Positions 16,977 to 25,600 of a stretch of 50,126 nt of DNA are shown piece after piece. This DNA comes from an uncultured Comamonadaceae bacterium. GTDB taxonomy: Bacteria > Pseudomonadota > Gammaproteobacteria > Burkholderiales > Burkholderiaceae. Positions within the stretch are counted from its first letter, which is position 1, and every line of letters starts with the position of its first letter. The position numbers and the translations under genes are program-made. The stretch covers positions 1 through 50,126 of the forward strand of contig CAMLSD010000021.1 in NCBI GenBank assembly GCA_946482595.1. Reading direction: 5' to 3'. Under the pieces are notes generated by a model that saw only the letters and a list, made by a program, of their open reading frames with translations, was not told the origin of the DNA and searched no databases.

Positions 16977-17942
16977 TCAGGGGGTGTTGCCGGGCAGGGT
17001 CAGGCTGACGCGCTCTCGCTGCAGCGCCACGATCTGCAGGCCGCGGCGTTCGACGAGCGAGCGTTCCTCGATGATGCGGTGGTCCAGGCGCAGGCGGCCC
17101 TGCACTTCGAAAAAGTCCGAGCCGATCTCCAGCAGGTTGCTGGGCGGGATGGTGCCGCCGGGCAGGTGGGCGGCCAGATCGTTGACAGTACGAAACGGCG
17201 TGCGCTGGCGGGCCTGGATGATGCGGTCGGCGCTGCCCAGGTCGATCTGCAGCACGGCGGCCAGCACCTCGCGCGAGGCGGTATTGATGTTCACCGGCGT
17301 GGCCCGGGGCAGGATCGTGAGGTAGGGCGCCAGCACCGCCGCCGACTTCTCGTCCACCCCCAGCCAGGTGAGCTGCCCCACGGTGGGCGGCATGATGGCC
17401 AGGTCCTCGACGCTGGTGGGCGCGCTTGCGGCCGCGCTGCGTTCCAGGCGCTGCAGGGCTTCGGCCAGCTGGGTCGAGACGCTGGCGTCGATGTTGAGGT
17501 TCTCGCACAGACGCTTGAGCGCGGCCTGCGCCGGGCCGGCGGCCTGGCCGGGCTGGGTCAGGTTGGTCAGGTTGAAGCGCGCCTGGGCGTCACTGATGCG
17601 GCCGGACAGAAAGGCTTCGGGTCCGTCGTCGGTGTTGTCCTTGTCGGCGGCGAGAAAGGTCGACAGACGGGCTTCGGCCAGTGGCGTGGCCCAGGGCTCG
17701 GCCAGGTGATCCGGGCCGCCGACACGACGGTCTTCGCGCAGGATCAGCCGCGCCCAGTCGAGCGCGCCCATCAGGATCCAGGTGCTCTGGGCGCGACTGC
17801 GCTCGGCGGCCTCGATCTCGACCGAACGCCACTGGCGCCACAGCATGCCCGAGGCCAGCGTGGCCACCAGCGTCACGATGATCATGGCGGTGAGCAGCGC
17901 CGCGCCGCGCTGAGGCCTCAGGGTCTGTCGTGCGGGCCTCAT
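16977..17942 (-). CDS. gspK: Type II secretion minor pseudopilin GspK
   Basis: A 321-aa minor pseudopilin at the pilus tip. The prepilin leader ends RG before AALLTAMIIVTLVA; as usual for GspK the position-5 Glu is missing (Thr here). The large globular domain carries the family pattern (GRISDAQARFNLTNL and later VNINTASREVLAAVL, a SAM-like helix-hairpin-helix). ATG 17942 lies two bases after the gspJ stop. It should form the tip complex with GspI and GspJ. Confidence 0.94.
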   Translation of the reverse strand: MRPARQTLRPQRGAALLTAMIIVTLVATLASGMLWRQWRSVEIEAAERSRAQSTWILMGALDWARLILREDRRVGGPDHLAEPWATPLAEARLSTFLAADKDNTDDGPEAFLSGRISDAQARFNLTNLTQPGQAAGPAQAALKRLCENLNIDASVSTQLAEALQRLERSAAASAPTSVEDLAIMPPTVGQLTWLGVDEKSAAVLAPYLTILPRATPVNINTASREVLAAVLQIDLGSADRIIQARQRTPFRTVNDLAAHLPGGTIPPSNLLEIGSDFFEVQGRLRLDHRIIEERSLVERRGLQIVALQRERVSLTLPGNTP

Positions 17943-17944
17943 CG

Positions 17945-18610
17945 TCAGTCTCCCCTCACGCGCAGCACGGTGTCGCGTGTGTAGGTGCCGGAGAGCCCGC
18001 TGCCCGGCGCCACCACCAGCGTCAGGCGCACCCCCTGCGGCAGTTGCTGGCGTTGCGCGGCAATGGCATTGGGGTCGGTGTCACCGGTGGACTGCGGGTT
18101 GGTCCAGGCATTGTTGCGCCAGAAATACACCTGCCATTGCTCGGTGCCGGGCAGGGCGGCCAGGTCGCCCCGTTCATTGCCGAGCAGTTGCTGGGAGTTC
18201 AGCCAGATTTCCTGCAGGTCGGCGGCCCGGGTGGCCACCGCCGGGCTGGCCCAGCGGTGCCACACGGTGCCGCGCAGCGTCCAGACCACCATCTGCACGC
18301 CGGCGTCGGTGCGCCGGGTCAGGCGCAGCGAGGCGCCGTCGAAATGCAGGGCCGGTACCACCTTGGTGTCGTGCAGCGCGGCGAGGTCGGCCTCCCATTG
18401 CGCCAGCACGCTGTTGACACGCAACAGCGCGTCCAGGCGCGACTCGGCCACCTCCTTGGATCGCACGATGCCGTCGATGCCGCGCCAGGCCATGCCGGCC
18501 ACGACGGCCAGGATGGCGATGGTCACCAGCACCTCGATCAGCGTGAAACCAACGGCCCGGCCGCTCCGTGGACGCGGTGGTCGGGTGAGTGCATGCAGCG
18601 GCCGCGTCAT
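17945..18610 (-). CDS. gspJ: Type II secretion minor pseudopilin GspJ
   Basis: A 221-aa minor pseudopilin. The leader MTRPLHALTRPPRPRSGRAVG is followed by FTLIEVLVTIAILAVVAGMAWRG with Glu at mature position 5. The C-terminal globular part (EQWQVYFWRNNAW...GVRLTLVVAPG) fits the GspJ family. The start overlaps the gspI stop as TGATG. Works with GspI and GspK at the tip of the pseudopilus. Confidence 0.94.
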   Translation of the reverse strand: MTRPLHALTRPPRPRSGRAVGFTLIEVLVTIAILAVVAGMAWRGIDGIVRSKEVAESRLDALLRVNSVLAQWEADLAALHDTKVVPALHFDGASLRLTRRTDAGVQMVVWTLRGTVWHRWASPAVATRAADLQEIWLNSQQLLGNERGDLAALPGTEQWQVYFWRNNAWTNPQSTGDTDPNAIAAQRQQLPQGVRLTLVVAPGSGLSGTYTRDTVLRVRGD

Positions 18611-18969
18611 CAGTACCTCGGCACCACGGTGGACAGCGTCATCAGCGGCTCGCCGGCCTCGTTGAACATGTTGGCGTCCACCCGGCGGAAATTCGGATTG
18701 GGGGTGGGGCGCACCACCAGCAGCCCCTCGTACTGGCGCCCCCCCTGGGCACAACTGAAGCTGTTGTCGCCCACCGGCGGGAACTGCCGCGCCAGTGCGA
18801 TGCCGGCCAGGTGGTTCTCGGCGCACCATTGCGCGGCCATGGTGTCGCCCAGTCGCTCCGCATTGCGGGTGAGCGCACCGGCCGCCTTGATCCCGGCCGA
18901 CAGCGCCAGCGCCACCACGGCCAGCGCCACCAGCACTTCGATCAGCGTGAAGCCACGATCAGGGCGCAC
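18610..18969 (-). CDS. gspI: Type II secretion minor pseudopilin GspI
   Basis: A 119-aa minor pseudopilin with the GspI signature C-terminal half (MAAQWCAENHLAGIALARQFPPVGDN). No ATG precedes the prepilin cleavage site. GTG 18969 gives a compact leader MRPDRG before FTLIEVLVALAVVALALS and has GAGG six bases upstream; a TTG at 18993 would add eight residues. Either way it overlaps the end of gspH. The Glu at mature position 5 is present. Confidence 0.9.
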   Translation of the reverse strand: MRPDRGFTLIEVLVALAVVALALSAGIKAAGALTRNAERLGDTMAAQWCAENHLAGIALARQFPPVGDNSFSCAQGGRQYEGLLVVRPTPNPNFRRVDANMFNEAGEPLMTLSTVVPRY

Positions 18970-19465
18970 GGGGGGCCTCGGGCACGATGGCAAACGGTTG
19001 CAGGCCGTCGGTGGCCAGGCTCACCCGGCGATCGTCGAGCGACAGGGTGATGCGCTGTGCGCCGATGATCGGCTCGGGCCCGAGCGTGATCAGCGGCGAT
19101 CCGATGATGTCTGCGCGAACGCCCTCGTTCAGCCAGCGTGTGGGCAGCGCCACGGCATCGGGCAGGCCCACAAAGCGGAACTGGTCACCGCCCTCCTCGG
19201 GGTTGCGCACCGGTTGCCACCGCACGACCACGCCGGAGGTGCGCGACTCGGCCCGCCCGGCCTCGAGCAGGGCCGAGAGCCGCTCGGCCTCGCGTTCAAG
19301 CTGGGTGGCGGACGGATCGCGGATCGACAGCGTCACGGTGGCCACCACCACGGCCAGCAGGCTCATCACGATCATCAGCTCCAGCAGCGTGAAACCACGC
19401 GCCGCGGCGCGCCGCGGCGCGCGCTGCCGGGTCAGCGCGTCATTGCCAGGAGCCCACGTCGGCAT
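18959..19465 (-). CDS. gspH: Type II secretion minor pseudopilin GspH
   Basis: A 168-aa minor pseudopilin. The leader runs from ATG 19465 (overlapping gspG by 26 bases) to the AARG cleavage site, followed by FTLLELMIVMSLLAVVVATVTL with Glu at mature position 5. The rest has the Arg-rich helix and beta-strand pattern of GspH. A longer frame starting at 19522 exists but would lie wholly inside gspG. Caps or joins the pseudopilus shaft and tip. Confidence 0.9.
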   Translation of the reverse strand: MPTWAPGNDALTRQRAPRRAAARGFTLLELMIVMSLLAVVVATVTLSIRDPSATQLEREAERLSALLEAGRAESRTSGVVVRWQPVRNPEEGGDQFRFVGLPDAVALPTRWLNEGVRADIIGSPLITLGPEPIIGAQRITLSLDDRRVSLATDGLQPFAIVPEAPRAP

Positions 19466-19892
19466 TGTTGCCGTCGCCACCGGTCTGGCCGTCACCGCCA
19501 TAGCTGAAGACATCGACTTCACCCTTGACCCCGGGGTTCACATATTGATAAGGGCGGCCCCAGGGGTCGTTGGGCAGCTTGTCGAGGTAGGGCTTCCAGT
19601 TCGGAGGGGCTGGCGCGGCGGTGGGTTTGGCCACCAGGGCCTGCAGGCCCTGCTCGGCCGTCGGGAAGCGCTGGTTGTCGAGCTTGTAGAGCTTGAGCGC
19701 CTGCATCAGGTTGTTCACATCGGTGCGTGCGGCGGTCACCCGGGCGTCGTCGGCACGATCGAGCACGTTGGGCACGATCAGCGCGGCCAGGATGCCGATG
19801 ATGACCAGCACCACCATCAGTTCGATCAGCGTGAAGCCTCGCGCGAGGCGCCGGGCGGTCGAAGGCAGGTGTCGTTGCAGTGATGGCAGCAT
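19440..19892 (-). CDS. gspG: Type II secretion major pseudopilin GspG
   Basis: A 150-aa major pseudopilin. Cleavage after G19 (RLARG) exposes FTLIELMVVLVIIGILAALIVPNVL, with Glu25 as mature Glu5. The C-terminal DVFSYGGDGQTGGDGNNADVGSWQ contains the Asp-rich calcium-binding loop typical of GspG, and KPYLDKLPNDPWGRPYQY is family-diagnostic. It is the first gene of the minus-strand block G-H-I-J-K-L-M-N-D-E-F; the 145 bases to gspC must contain the divergent promoters. Confidence 0.97.
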   Translation of the reverse strand: MLPSLQRHLPSTARRLARGFTLIELMVVLVIIGILAALIVPNVLDRADDARVTAARTDVNNLMQALKLYKLDNQRFPTAEQGLQALVAKPTAAPAPPNWKPYLDKLPNDPWGRPYQYVNPGVKGEVDVFSYGGDGQTGGDGNNADVGSWQ

Positions 19893-20037
19893 GGCAGGCA
19901 GGTGGGTGCGAAACGGGTACGGGACGGATGCGGGTCGGACACGTCACGGGCCGTGCGGGGCCCGCGGGGCCGGCTCGTTTGAGGGAAGCCGGCAACGCAG
20001 GCTACGCCCGGCATCGCCCTTGAATCATAATCGCCCC

Positions 20038-20682
20038 ATGGTCGTGCGACTCATTGCCTTTTGTGTCTGGGCCCTGGCTGCCGGCAGCGCCGTCTTCTGG
20101 GCGCTGCGTGTGGGCGTGCAGCCGGGCGGCCTGCCGGCCCATGCCCTGCCGGTGGCCGCCGAGGTGGCCAACAGTGCGGCGGTCGTGCGCATGCTCGGCG
20201 GCAGCAGCAACCCGGTCGCCACGGCCGCGGCGCCCGAACCCGCCCTGGCCGGGCGCTTCCGCCTGATCGGCGTGATGGCACCGGCCAGCGCGTCGGGTGG
20301 CTCCGGCGTGGCGCTCATCTCGGTCGACGGCAAGAATGCCAAGCCGGTCGCACTGGGCGGCACCGTCGACGGCGAACTGGTCCTGCAGTCGCTGTCGCAG
20401 CGCACCGCCGAACTGGGGCCCTCGGGGGCTGCCCCCGCCGTCACGCTTGAACTGCCCTTGCTGCCCCCGCCGCAGACCGGTTCGCTGCCGCCGGTGGGCG
20501 GGCCCTCCACGGCGGCGCCCGCCGCGGCGCCACCGCCTGCGCCGCCCGTGCCGTCGCCACCTCCCCCGCCACCGCCGCCCGTGCAGCAGTCCACTGCGGT
20601 GCCGCCCGCCGTCCCCGTGAGCATGCGGGTGCCGGGTGTGGTGATGCCCAACGGCACGGTCCTGGGGGCCCACCGGCAGTGA
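20038..20682 (+). CDS. gspC: Type II secretion protein GspC (short, PDZ-less)
   Basis: A 214-aa inner-membrane protein: an N-terminal helix (LIAFCVWALAAGSAVFWAL), a periplasmic HR-type domain (about 65-130, LAGRFRLIGVMAPASA...GVALISVDGKNAKPVALGGTVDGELVLQSL) and a long Pro/Ala-rich tail with a poly-Pro run. The PDZ or coiled-coil C-terminal domain of larger GspC proteins is absent, a form known in other betaproteobacteria. GspC links the platform to the GspD secretin. It is divergent from gspG and ends 45 bases before the next gene. A CATAAT box ends only six bases before the ATG, so a leaderless mRNA is possible but unproven. Confidence 0.87.
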   Translation: MVVRLIAFCVWALAAGSAVFWALRVGVQPGGLPAHALPVAAEVANSAAVVRMLGGSSNPVATAAAPEPALAGRFRLIGVMAPASASGGSGVALISVDGKNAKPVALGGTVDGELVLQSLSQRTAELGPSGAAPAVTLELPLLPPPQTGSLPPVGGPSTAAPAAAPPPAPPVPSPPPPPPPPVQQSTAVPPAVPVSMRVPGVVMPNGTVLGAHRQ

Positions 20683-20727
20683 CCGGCGGCATCAGGCGGC
20701 ACTGACACCCGGACAGATCGAGCCGCC

Positions 20728-22608
20728 ATGCCCACGCGATCGATCCCGGCGTCAGACCTCAGGGCCGAGATGCTGCGGCATCCGCCGTTCTCGCACATGG
20801 AGCCGGCCGATGTCGACCGCCTGATCGAGGGCAGCCGACAGGTCCGTCACGGTGCGGGCGAAACCCTGCTCGATCCCGCCGCCGGTGTGGTGCGGCATCT
20901 GCGCTACCTGTGCCGGGGCGCGGTGACGGGGCGGCGCGGCATGGCCGACATGGCGGCGGCCGGTTTCCAGTACGAGGCCGGCGACATCTTTCCGGTGGGG
21001 GCCCTGCTTGGGCAACGGGCGGTCACCGCGGTCTATCAGGCCACCGAGGACACCCTGGTGGTCCTGATCGACGCGCCGCGGGTGCTGGCCGTGGCCGAGC
21101 GCAGCCCGGTGTTTGCCGACTTCCTGAACCGCCGGGTGCTGCGCTTTCTCGAGTTGTCACGCCGTGCGGTGCAGGCGGCGTATTCGTCGCAGACCCTGGC
21201 CGAACAATCGCTCGAGGCGCCGTTGTCCAGCGTGGCGCGCAAGCTGCCCGTCACCTGCACGCCCGACACGCCCCTGTCCCAGGCGCTGGCCCGCATGCAT
21301 CAGCAGCGCATCGGCTCGATGCTCGTGGCCGATGCGCACGGGGCGCTGCAGGGCATCCTGACCCGGCACGACATCCTGGGGCGTGTCACCCTGCCCCAGG
21401 TGCCCCTGTCCACCCCGGTCGAGGCGGTGATGACCCGCCCGGTGCATACACTGACGCTCCATGACACGGCACAGGACGCGGCCCTGCTCATGTCACGCCA
21501 CGGCATCCGCCATGTGCCGGTCACCGACGGTGGCCGTGTGGTGAGTCTGGTCAGCGAGCGTGACCTGTTCGTGATGCAGCGCCTGTCGCTCAAGCAGGTC
21601 AGCACGGCCATTCGCGCCGCCCAGGACAAGGCCACGCTGCAGGTGGTCGCGCAGGACATCCGCCGCCTGGCGCACAACCTGCTCGGCCAGGGCGTGCATG
21701 CGCGCCAGTTGACCGAACTGGTGAGCCACCTCAACGACGTGCTGACGATGCGCCTGGTGGAACTGGTGGCGCAGGCCCACGGTCGTGACCTGCGCCGTGC
21801 CTGCTGGATCGCGCTCGGCTCGGAGGGCCGCAGCGAGCAGACCATCGCCACCGACCAGGACAACGGCCTGGTCTTCGACAGCGACCAGCCCGAGCTGGAC
21901 CGTCCGGCCTGGCTGGCCTTTGCCCGCGAGGTCAATGAGGGGCTGGCCGCGTGCGGTTTTCCGCTGTGTCGCGGCGAAGTGATGGCGATGAACCCGTCCT
22001 GGTGCCTCACCAGCCGCGAATGGTGCGAGCGCTTCGACGACTGGATCGAGCATGGCGGGCCGCAGGACCTGCTGCATGCCAGCATCTTCTTCGACTTCCG
22101 TGCATTGGCAGGCCAGGCCGATCTGGTGCGGCCGATGCGCGAGCTGGTGACGCGCCGGGCGCGCGCCGTGCCGCGTTTCCTGCGGCAGATGGCCGAGGTG
22201 GCGCTGCAGCACCGCCCGCCGCTGAACTGGCTGGGTGGCATCGAGACCACGCCCGATGGCGACCGTCAGGTCGTCGACCTGAAGCTTCAGGGCGCGGCAG
22301 TGTTTGTCGAGACCGCCCGCATCTATGCACTGGCCCATGGGGTCGAGGCCTTGTCGACCCGCCTGCGTTTTGAAAGCGTGGCCCGCGCGATGGGTGTGGA
22401 ACGCAACGAGAGCGAGGCCTGGGTGGAGGGCTTCGAGTTCCTGCAGATGCTGCGCCTGCGCGTGCAGATGGCGTCCGACGTGGTGGCCGAACGGCCCAAC
22501 CTGATCGATGTGAAGTCGCTCAACGACATCGACCGGCGCATCCTGAAGGAAACCTTCCGGGTGGCCCGGCGGTTGCAACAGCGGCTGGAACTGGACTACA
22601 TGCGTTGA
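20728..22608 (+). CDS. cNMP-binding/CBS-pair/DUF294 nucleotidyltransferase-like protein
   Basis: A 626-aa cytoplasmic signalling-type protein. An N-terminal cyclic-nucleotide-binding-like domain (about 15-140) is followed by two CBS motifs (about 175-290: IGSMLVADAHGALQGILTRHDI and IRHVPVTDGGRVVSLVSERDL), then a DUF294 nucleotidyltransferase-like core with GSEGRSEQTIATDQDNGLVF (about 365-390) and its C-terminal helical domain. The GS...DxDN pattern suggests an intact nucleotide-transfer site. The family resembles the GlnD N-terminal domain, but the target is unknown. It lies just downstream of gspC and may be read from the same transcript. Confidence 0.85.
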   Translation: MPTRSIPASDLRAEMLRHPPFSHMEPADVDRLIEGSRQVRHGAGETLLDPAAGVVRHLRYLCRGAVTGRRGMADMAAAGFQYEAGDIFPVGALLGQRAVTAVYQATEDTLVVLIDAPRVLAVAERSPVFADFLNRRVLRFLELSRRAVQAAYSSQTLAEQSLEAPLSSVARKLPVTCTPDTPLSQALARMHQQRIGSMLVADAHGALQGILTRHDILGRVTLPQVPLSTPVEAVMTRPVHTLTLHDTAQDAALLMSRHGIRHVPVTDGGRVVSLVSERDLFVMQRLSLKQVSTAIRAAQDKATLQVVAQDIRRLAHNLLGQGVHARQLTELVSHLNDVLTMRLVELVAQAHGRDLRRACWIALGSEGRSEQTIATDQDNGLVFDSDQPELDRPAWLAFAREVNEGLAACGFPLCRGEVMAMNPSWCLTSREWCERFDDWIEHGGPQDLLHASIFFDFRALAGQADLVRPMRELVTRRARAVPRFLRQMAEVALQHRPPLNWLGGIETTPDGDRQVVDLKLQGAAVFVETARIYALAHGVEALSTRLRFESVARAMGVERNESEAWVEGFEFLQMLRLRVQMASDVVAERPNLIDVKSLNDIDRRILKETFRVARRLQQRLELDYMR

Positions 22609-22622
22609 GTCGGCCCCGGCGC

Positions 22623-23663
22623 TCAGAGTTCGCCCGGGCGCGACGGGCCGGGCTCTTCGCCCTCGGCCACTTCGGTCAGCAAGGCGGCGGCGCTGTGCAC
22701 CAGCGGCCAGGCCAGTGCCGCGCCGGTGCCATCGACACTCTCCAGGCCCAGTTCCAGCAGCGGCCCGCCCCTGAAGTGTTCCAGCGCCACGCTCAGGCCC
22801 TGGCGGCTGTGGCTGCGGGCAAAAACAGCGTAGTCGCCCACCGTGGCGGCGATCTTCGCGGCGACCGACAGGGCAGCACAGGCGCCCAGGCCATCGACGA
22901 TGATCAAGCGGCGCTTGCCGGCCGCCACCAGCATGGCGCCCACCATCATCGCGAGTTCGAATCCGCCCACGGCGGCCAGGCTCTCGACCGGATCGCCGTG
23001 CTGACGATGGCGCTCCAGCGTGGCACCCAGCACCGTCATCAGGTGGTCGCGGCGCTCGGCCGGCATCGCCGGGTCCAGGGCGAGGTCCTGGATCGACAGG
23101 CCGGTCACGCGGGACAGCACCAGGGCGGCACTTTCCTCGGTCCCCACCCCCACGCTGGCGCAGGCCAGCACATTGCCGGGCAGCGCATCCGCGATCTCCA
23201 TGCCGGCGCGGATGGCCGCCTGGGCCTGGTCGACCGTCATGGCTGAACCGACCCGTGCATTGCGGGTGCCGTGAGCGATCTTGCGCGACAGCAGCAGCGG
23301 GTGCCGCGCCATCGACTCGGACAGGCCGCTGTCAACGACCGTCAGGCCCACGCCATGGATGCGGGCGAACACGGCCAGCGGCGTGCGCGCGGTGACGATG
23401 GCGTGCACCTGATCGGCGCTGGATGCACCGCTGCGCTGCGCAATACCGTCGACCGCCAGGCCGTGGTCGGCGGCAAACACCACCAGTTGAGGGTTGTGCA
23501 GACGAGGCTTGAGCGTGTTCTGCATCAGCCCGAGGCGCACGGCCAGGGGTTCCAGGTCACCCAGGCTACCGGCCGCGGCGCTGCGCCGCGCCAGCTTCTG
23601 GCGCAGGGCCTGTTCCAGCGGCGGGTGCGCCGTGGGGGCGATCAGCGAGCGGTTGTGCGACAT
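22623..23663 (-). CDS. cobT: Nicotinate-nucleotide-dimethylbenzimidazole phosphoribosyltransferase CobT
   Basis: A 346-aa enzyme that transfers phosphoribose from nicotinate mononucleotide to dimethylbenzimidazole to make alpha-ribazole phosphate for cobalamin assembly. Family motifs are clear: GSLGDLEPLAVRLG, FAADHGLAVDGI, SVGVGTEESAA and EHFRGGPLLELGL. In the C-terminal DGTGAALAWP motif, residue 311 is Asp where I expect the catalytic Glu of the LGEGTGAA motif (Glu317 in the Salmonella enzyme); activity may be altered. No cobS or cobU gene and no cobalamin riboswitch are seen nearby. It is downstream of ilvA on the same strand. Confidence 0.9.
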   Translation of the reverse strand: MSHNRSLIAPTAHPPLEQALRQKLARRSAAAGSLGDLEPLAVRLGLMQNTLKPRLHNPQLVVFAADHGLAVDGIAQRSGASSADQVHAIVTARTPLAVFARIHGVGLTVVDSGLSESMARHPLLLSRKIAHGTRNARVGSAMTVDQAQAAIRAGMEIADALPGNVLACASVGVGTEESAALVLSRVTGLSIQDLALDPAMPAERRDHLMTVLGATLERHRQHGDPVESLAAVGGFELAMMVGAMLVAAGKRRLIIVDGLGACAALSVAAKIAATVGDYAVFARSHSRQGLSVALEHFRGGPLLELGLESVDGTGAALAWPLVHSAAALLTEVAEGEEPGPSRPGEL

Positions 23664-23795
23664 GGTGGCCGGTGCGAGTGAGGGGCAGGGCAGGCGAATG
23701 CCCCCACCCCGGATTCAGGATTGTTTCAGCCGCCGGGCCGATGCGCAATCGCCGCCGGTCCCCATGATGGGGGACGTGCCGCCGTCCGGCCCAGA

Positions 23796-25427
23796 TCAGG
23801 CCGAGCGCAGGAACAGCTTGTAGACCGGGTTGTCGGTTTCCTCGACATAGGGATAGGCCAGGGTGTCGAGGAATTCCTTGAACGCCTTCTTGTCGCCCTT
23901 GGGCACCTGGATGCCGACCAGGATGCGGCCATAGTCGGCGCCCTGGTTGCGGTAGTGGAACAGACTGATGTTCCAGCCCGGGTGCATGCTCGACAGGAAG
24001 CGCATCAGCGCGCCCGGCCGCTCCGGGAAGATGAAGCGGTACAGGCGTTCATCGCGCGCCAGCTCGGAGTGGCCGCCCACCAGGTGGCGGATGTGCTGCT
24101 TGGCCAGTTCGTCGTGGGTGAGGTCGAGCGCATCGAAGCCATGCTTCTTGAAGTTGGCGGCGATCCGGGCCGACTCGCCCCGGCTGGTCGTGCTCAGGCC
24201 CACGAACACATGGGCGACCCGGGCATCCGAGATGCGGTAGTTGAACTCGGTCACGCTGCGCTGGCCCAGCAGCTCGCAGAAGCGGCGGAAGCTGCCGCGC
24301 TCCTCGGGGATGGTCACGGCCAGCAGCGCCTCGCGTTCCTCGCCCACCTCGGCGCGTTCGGCCACGAAGCGCAGGCGGTCGAAGTTCATGTTCGCGCCGC
24401 AGGTGATCGCCACGAAGGTCTTGCCCTTGCAGCGGTGCGTGTCCACGTACTGCTTGATGGCCGCCACGCTCATCGCGCCCGAGGGCTCCAGGATGCTGCG
24501 AGTGTCCTGGAAGACGTCCTTGATGGCCGCACACACCGCATCGGTGTCGACCACGATGAACTCGTCGACCAGCTTGCGCGCGATGCGGAAGGTCTCTTCA
24601 CCCACCAGCTTCACGGCGGTGCCGTCGGCAAACAGCCCCACGTCATGCAGCTGCACCCGCTTGCCGGCGCGCACCGAGCGCACCATGGCGTCGGAATCCT
24701 CGGTCTGCACGCCGATCACCTTGATCTCCGGACGCACGGCCTTGATGTAGTTGGCCACGCCCGAGATCAGCCCGCCGCCACCGATGGCTACAAACACCGC
24801 GTCGACGGCGCCCTGCACCTGGCGCAGGATCTCCATGGCGATCGTGCCCTGGCCCGCGATCACGTCCGGATCGTCGAACGGATGCACGAAGGTCAGGCCC
24901 TTTTTCTTCTCGAGCGCGATGGCGTGCTGGTAGGCGTCGGTGTAGCTTTCACCGTGCAGCACGACCTCGCCGCCCAGCGATTGAACGGCGTCGACCTTCA
25001 CCTGTGGTGTGGTCACCGGCATCACGATCACGGCCTTGCACCCCAGGCGTGCGGCACTGAGCGCTACGCCCTGGGCATGGTTGCCCGCCGACGCACAGAT
25101 CACCCCGCGCTTGAGCTGTTCCGGGCTCAGGTGGGCCATCTTGTTGTACGCGCCTCGCAGCTTGAAGCTGAACACCGGCTGGTTGTCCTCGCGCTTGAGC
25201 AGCACCCGGTTGCCCAGGCGTTCGCTCAGATGGCGGGCCGGCTCCAGCTCGGTCTCGATGGCCACGTCGTACACCCGTGCATTCAGGATCTTCTGGAGAT
25301 AGTCCGCCGGCGTCAGGTGGCGGCGGGCCGCTGCCGCAGGGGCGGCCTTGCGCGCGGCGCCTGGCTTGGCAGCCGCCTTCGAGGCGGTGCGGGTCGGGTG
25401 GGTTGTACGAGTGGTGGCGCGTGCCAT
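23796..25427 (-). CDS. ilvA: Threonine ammonia-lyase, biosynthetic type
   Basis: A 543-aa PLP enzyme that deaminates threonine to 2-oxobutanoate, the first step of isoleucine synthesis. The PLP lysine is K89 in SFKLRGAYNK; the SAGNHAQG and glycine-rich GGGGLISG phosphate-binding motifs follow. Two C-terminal ACT-like regulatory domains (about 370-540, RFCELLGQRSVTEFNYR and RLYRFIFPERPGALMRF) mark the feedback-inhibited biosynthetic form. The first ~35 residues are a low-complexity Ala/Lys/Arg/Thr extension absent from the E. coli enzyme. ATG 25427 has GGAGG at good spacing. A predicted sRNA gene on the same strand ends 67 bases upstream. Confidence 0.95.
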   Translation of the reverse strand: MARATTRTTHPTRTASKAAAKPGAARKAAPAAAARRHLTPADYLQKILNARVYDVAIETELEPARHLSERLGNRVLLKREDNQPVFSFKLRGAYNKMAHLSPEQLKRGVICASAGNHAQGVALSAARLGCKAVIVMPVTTPQVKVDAVQSLGGEVVLHGESYTDAYQHAIALEKKKGLTFVHPFDDPDVIAGQGTIAMEILRQVQGAVDAVFVAIGGGGLISGVANYIKAVRPEIKVIGVQTEDSDAMVRSVRAGKRVQLHDVGLFADGTAVKLVGEETFRIARKLVDEFIVVDTDAVCAAIKDVFQDTRSILEPSGAMSVAAIKQYVDTHRCKGKTFVAITCGANMNFDRLRFVAERAEVGEEREALLAVTIPEERGSFRRFCELLGQRSVTEFNYRISDARVAHVFVGLSTTSRGESARIAANFKKHGFDALDLTHDELAKQHIRHLVGGHSELARDERLYRFIFPERPGALMRFLSSMHPGWNISLFHYRNQGADYGRILVGIQVPKGDKKAFKEFLDTLAYPYVEETDNPVYKLFLRSA

Positions 25428-25451
25428 GAATGTCCTCCAGCAGGGCGAAGG

Positions 25452-25457
25452 ATGATA
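25452..25457 (-). promoter_or_regulatory. Possible -10 box for ilvA
   Basis: TATCAT on the minus strand lies between the predicted sRNA terminator and the ilvA start codon. It would allow ilvA to be transcribed independently of the upstream sRNA. The -35 region at normal spacing is weak, so the call is tentative. Confidence 0.3.
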
Positions 25458-25494
25458 CGCGAGGTGCCAAGACTGCCCGACCGACCCGGAGCAC

Positions 25495-25600
25495 AAAGAA
25501 AAAGGCCCGAAACCGTGAGGCTTCGGGCCCAATCCACCAAAGGAGGAGGTGGAGGAGACAACTGGTTCGATGAATCGCTGGCACCGTGGCAGCCTCTGGC
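25495..25600 (-). ncRNA. Candidate small RNA with anti-Shine-Dalgarno loop
   Basis: Predicted ~105-nt minus-strand RNA. TTGACA (25625-25630) is a perfect -35 box; a weak -10 (TGTAAC or TAACAG, about 25603-25610) puts the 5' end near 25600. From 5' to 3' it has an imperfect stem-loop (25577-25593), a single-stranded UCUCCUCC, a 6-bp hairpin UCCACC/GGUGGA whose loop reads UCCUCCUUU (25533-25553), and an 11-bp terminator stem GGCCCGAAGCC-UCAC-GGUUUCGGGCC (25504-25529) followed by UUUUUCUUU. The UCCUCC loop is complementary to ribosome-binding sites. The layout recalls the CCUCCUCC-motif sRNAs of alphaproteobacteria. It could instead be an ilvA leader, but I find no Ile/Thr-rich leader peptide. 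The rest of the 25428-25796 gap contains no gene. Confidence 0.65.
25504..25529 (-). terminator. Intrinsic terminator of the candidate sRNA
   Basis: The minus strand has an 11-bp stem with one G-U pair and a UCAC loop, followed by TTTTTCTTT (25503-25495). It is the strongest terminator in this part of the window and lies upstream of ilvA in the ilvA direction, so it must belong to a separate transcript or to an attenuated leader. Confidence 0.85.

Noticed and set aside
23664..23795. Cobalamin riboswitch before cobT
   Set aside because: The gap after ilvA is only 132 bases and shows no B12-box-like sequence or expected multi-stem structure.
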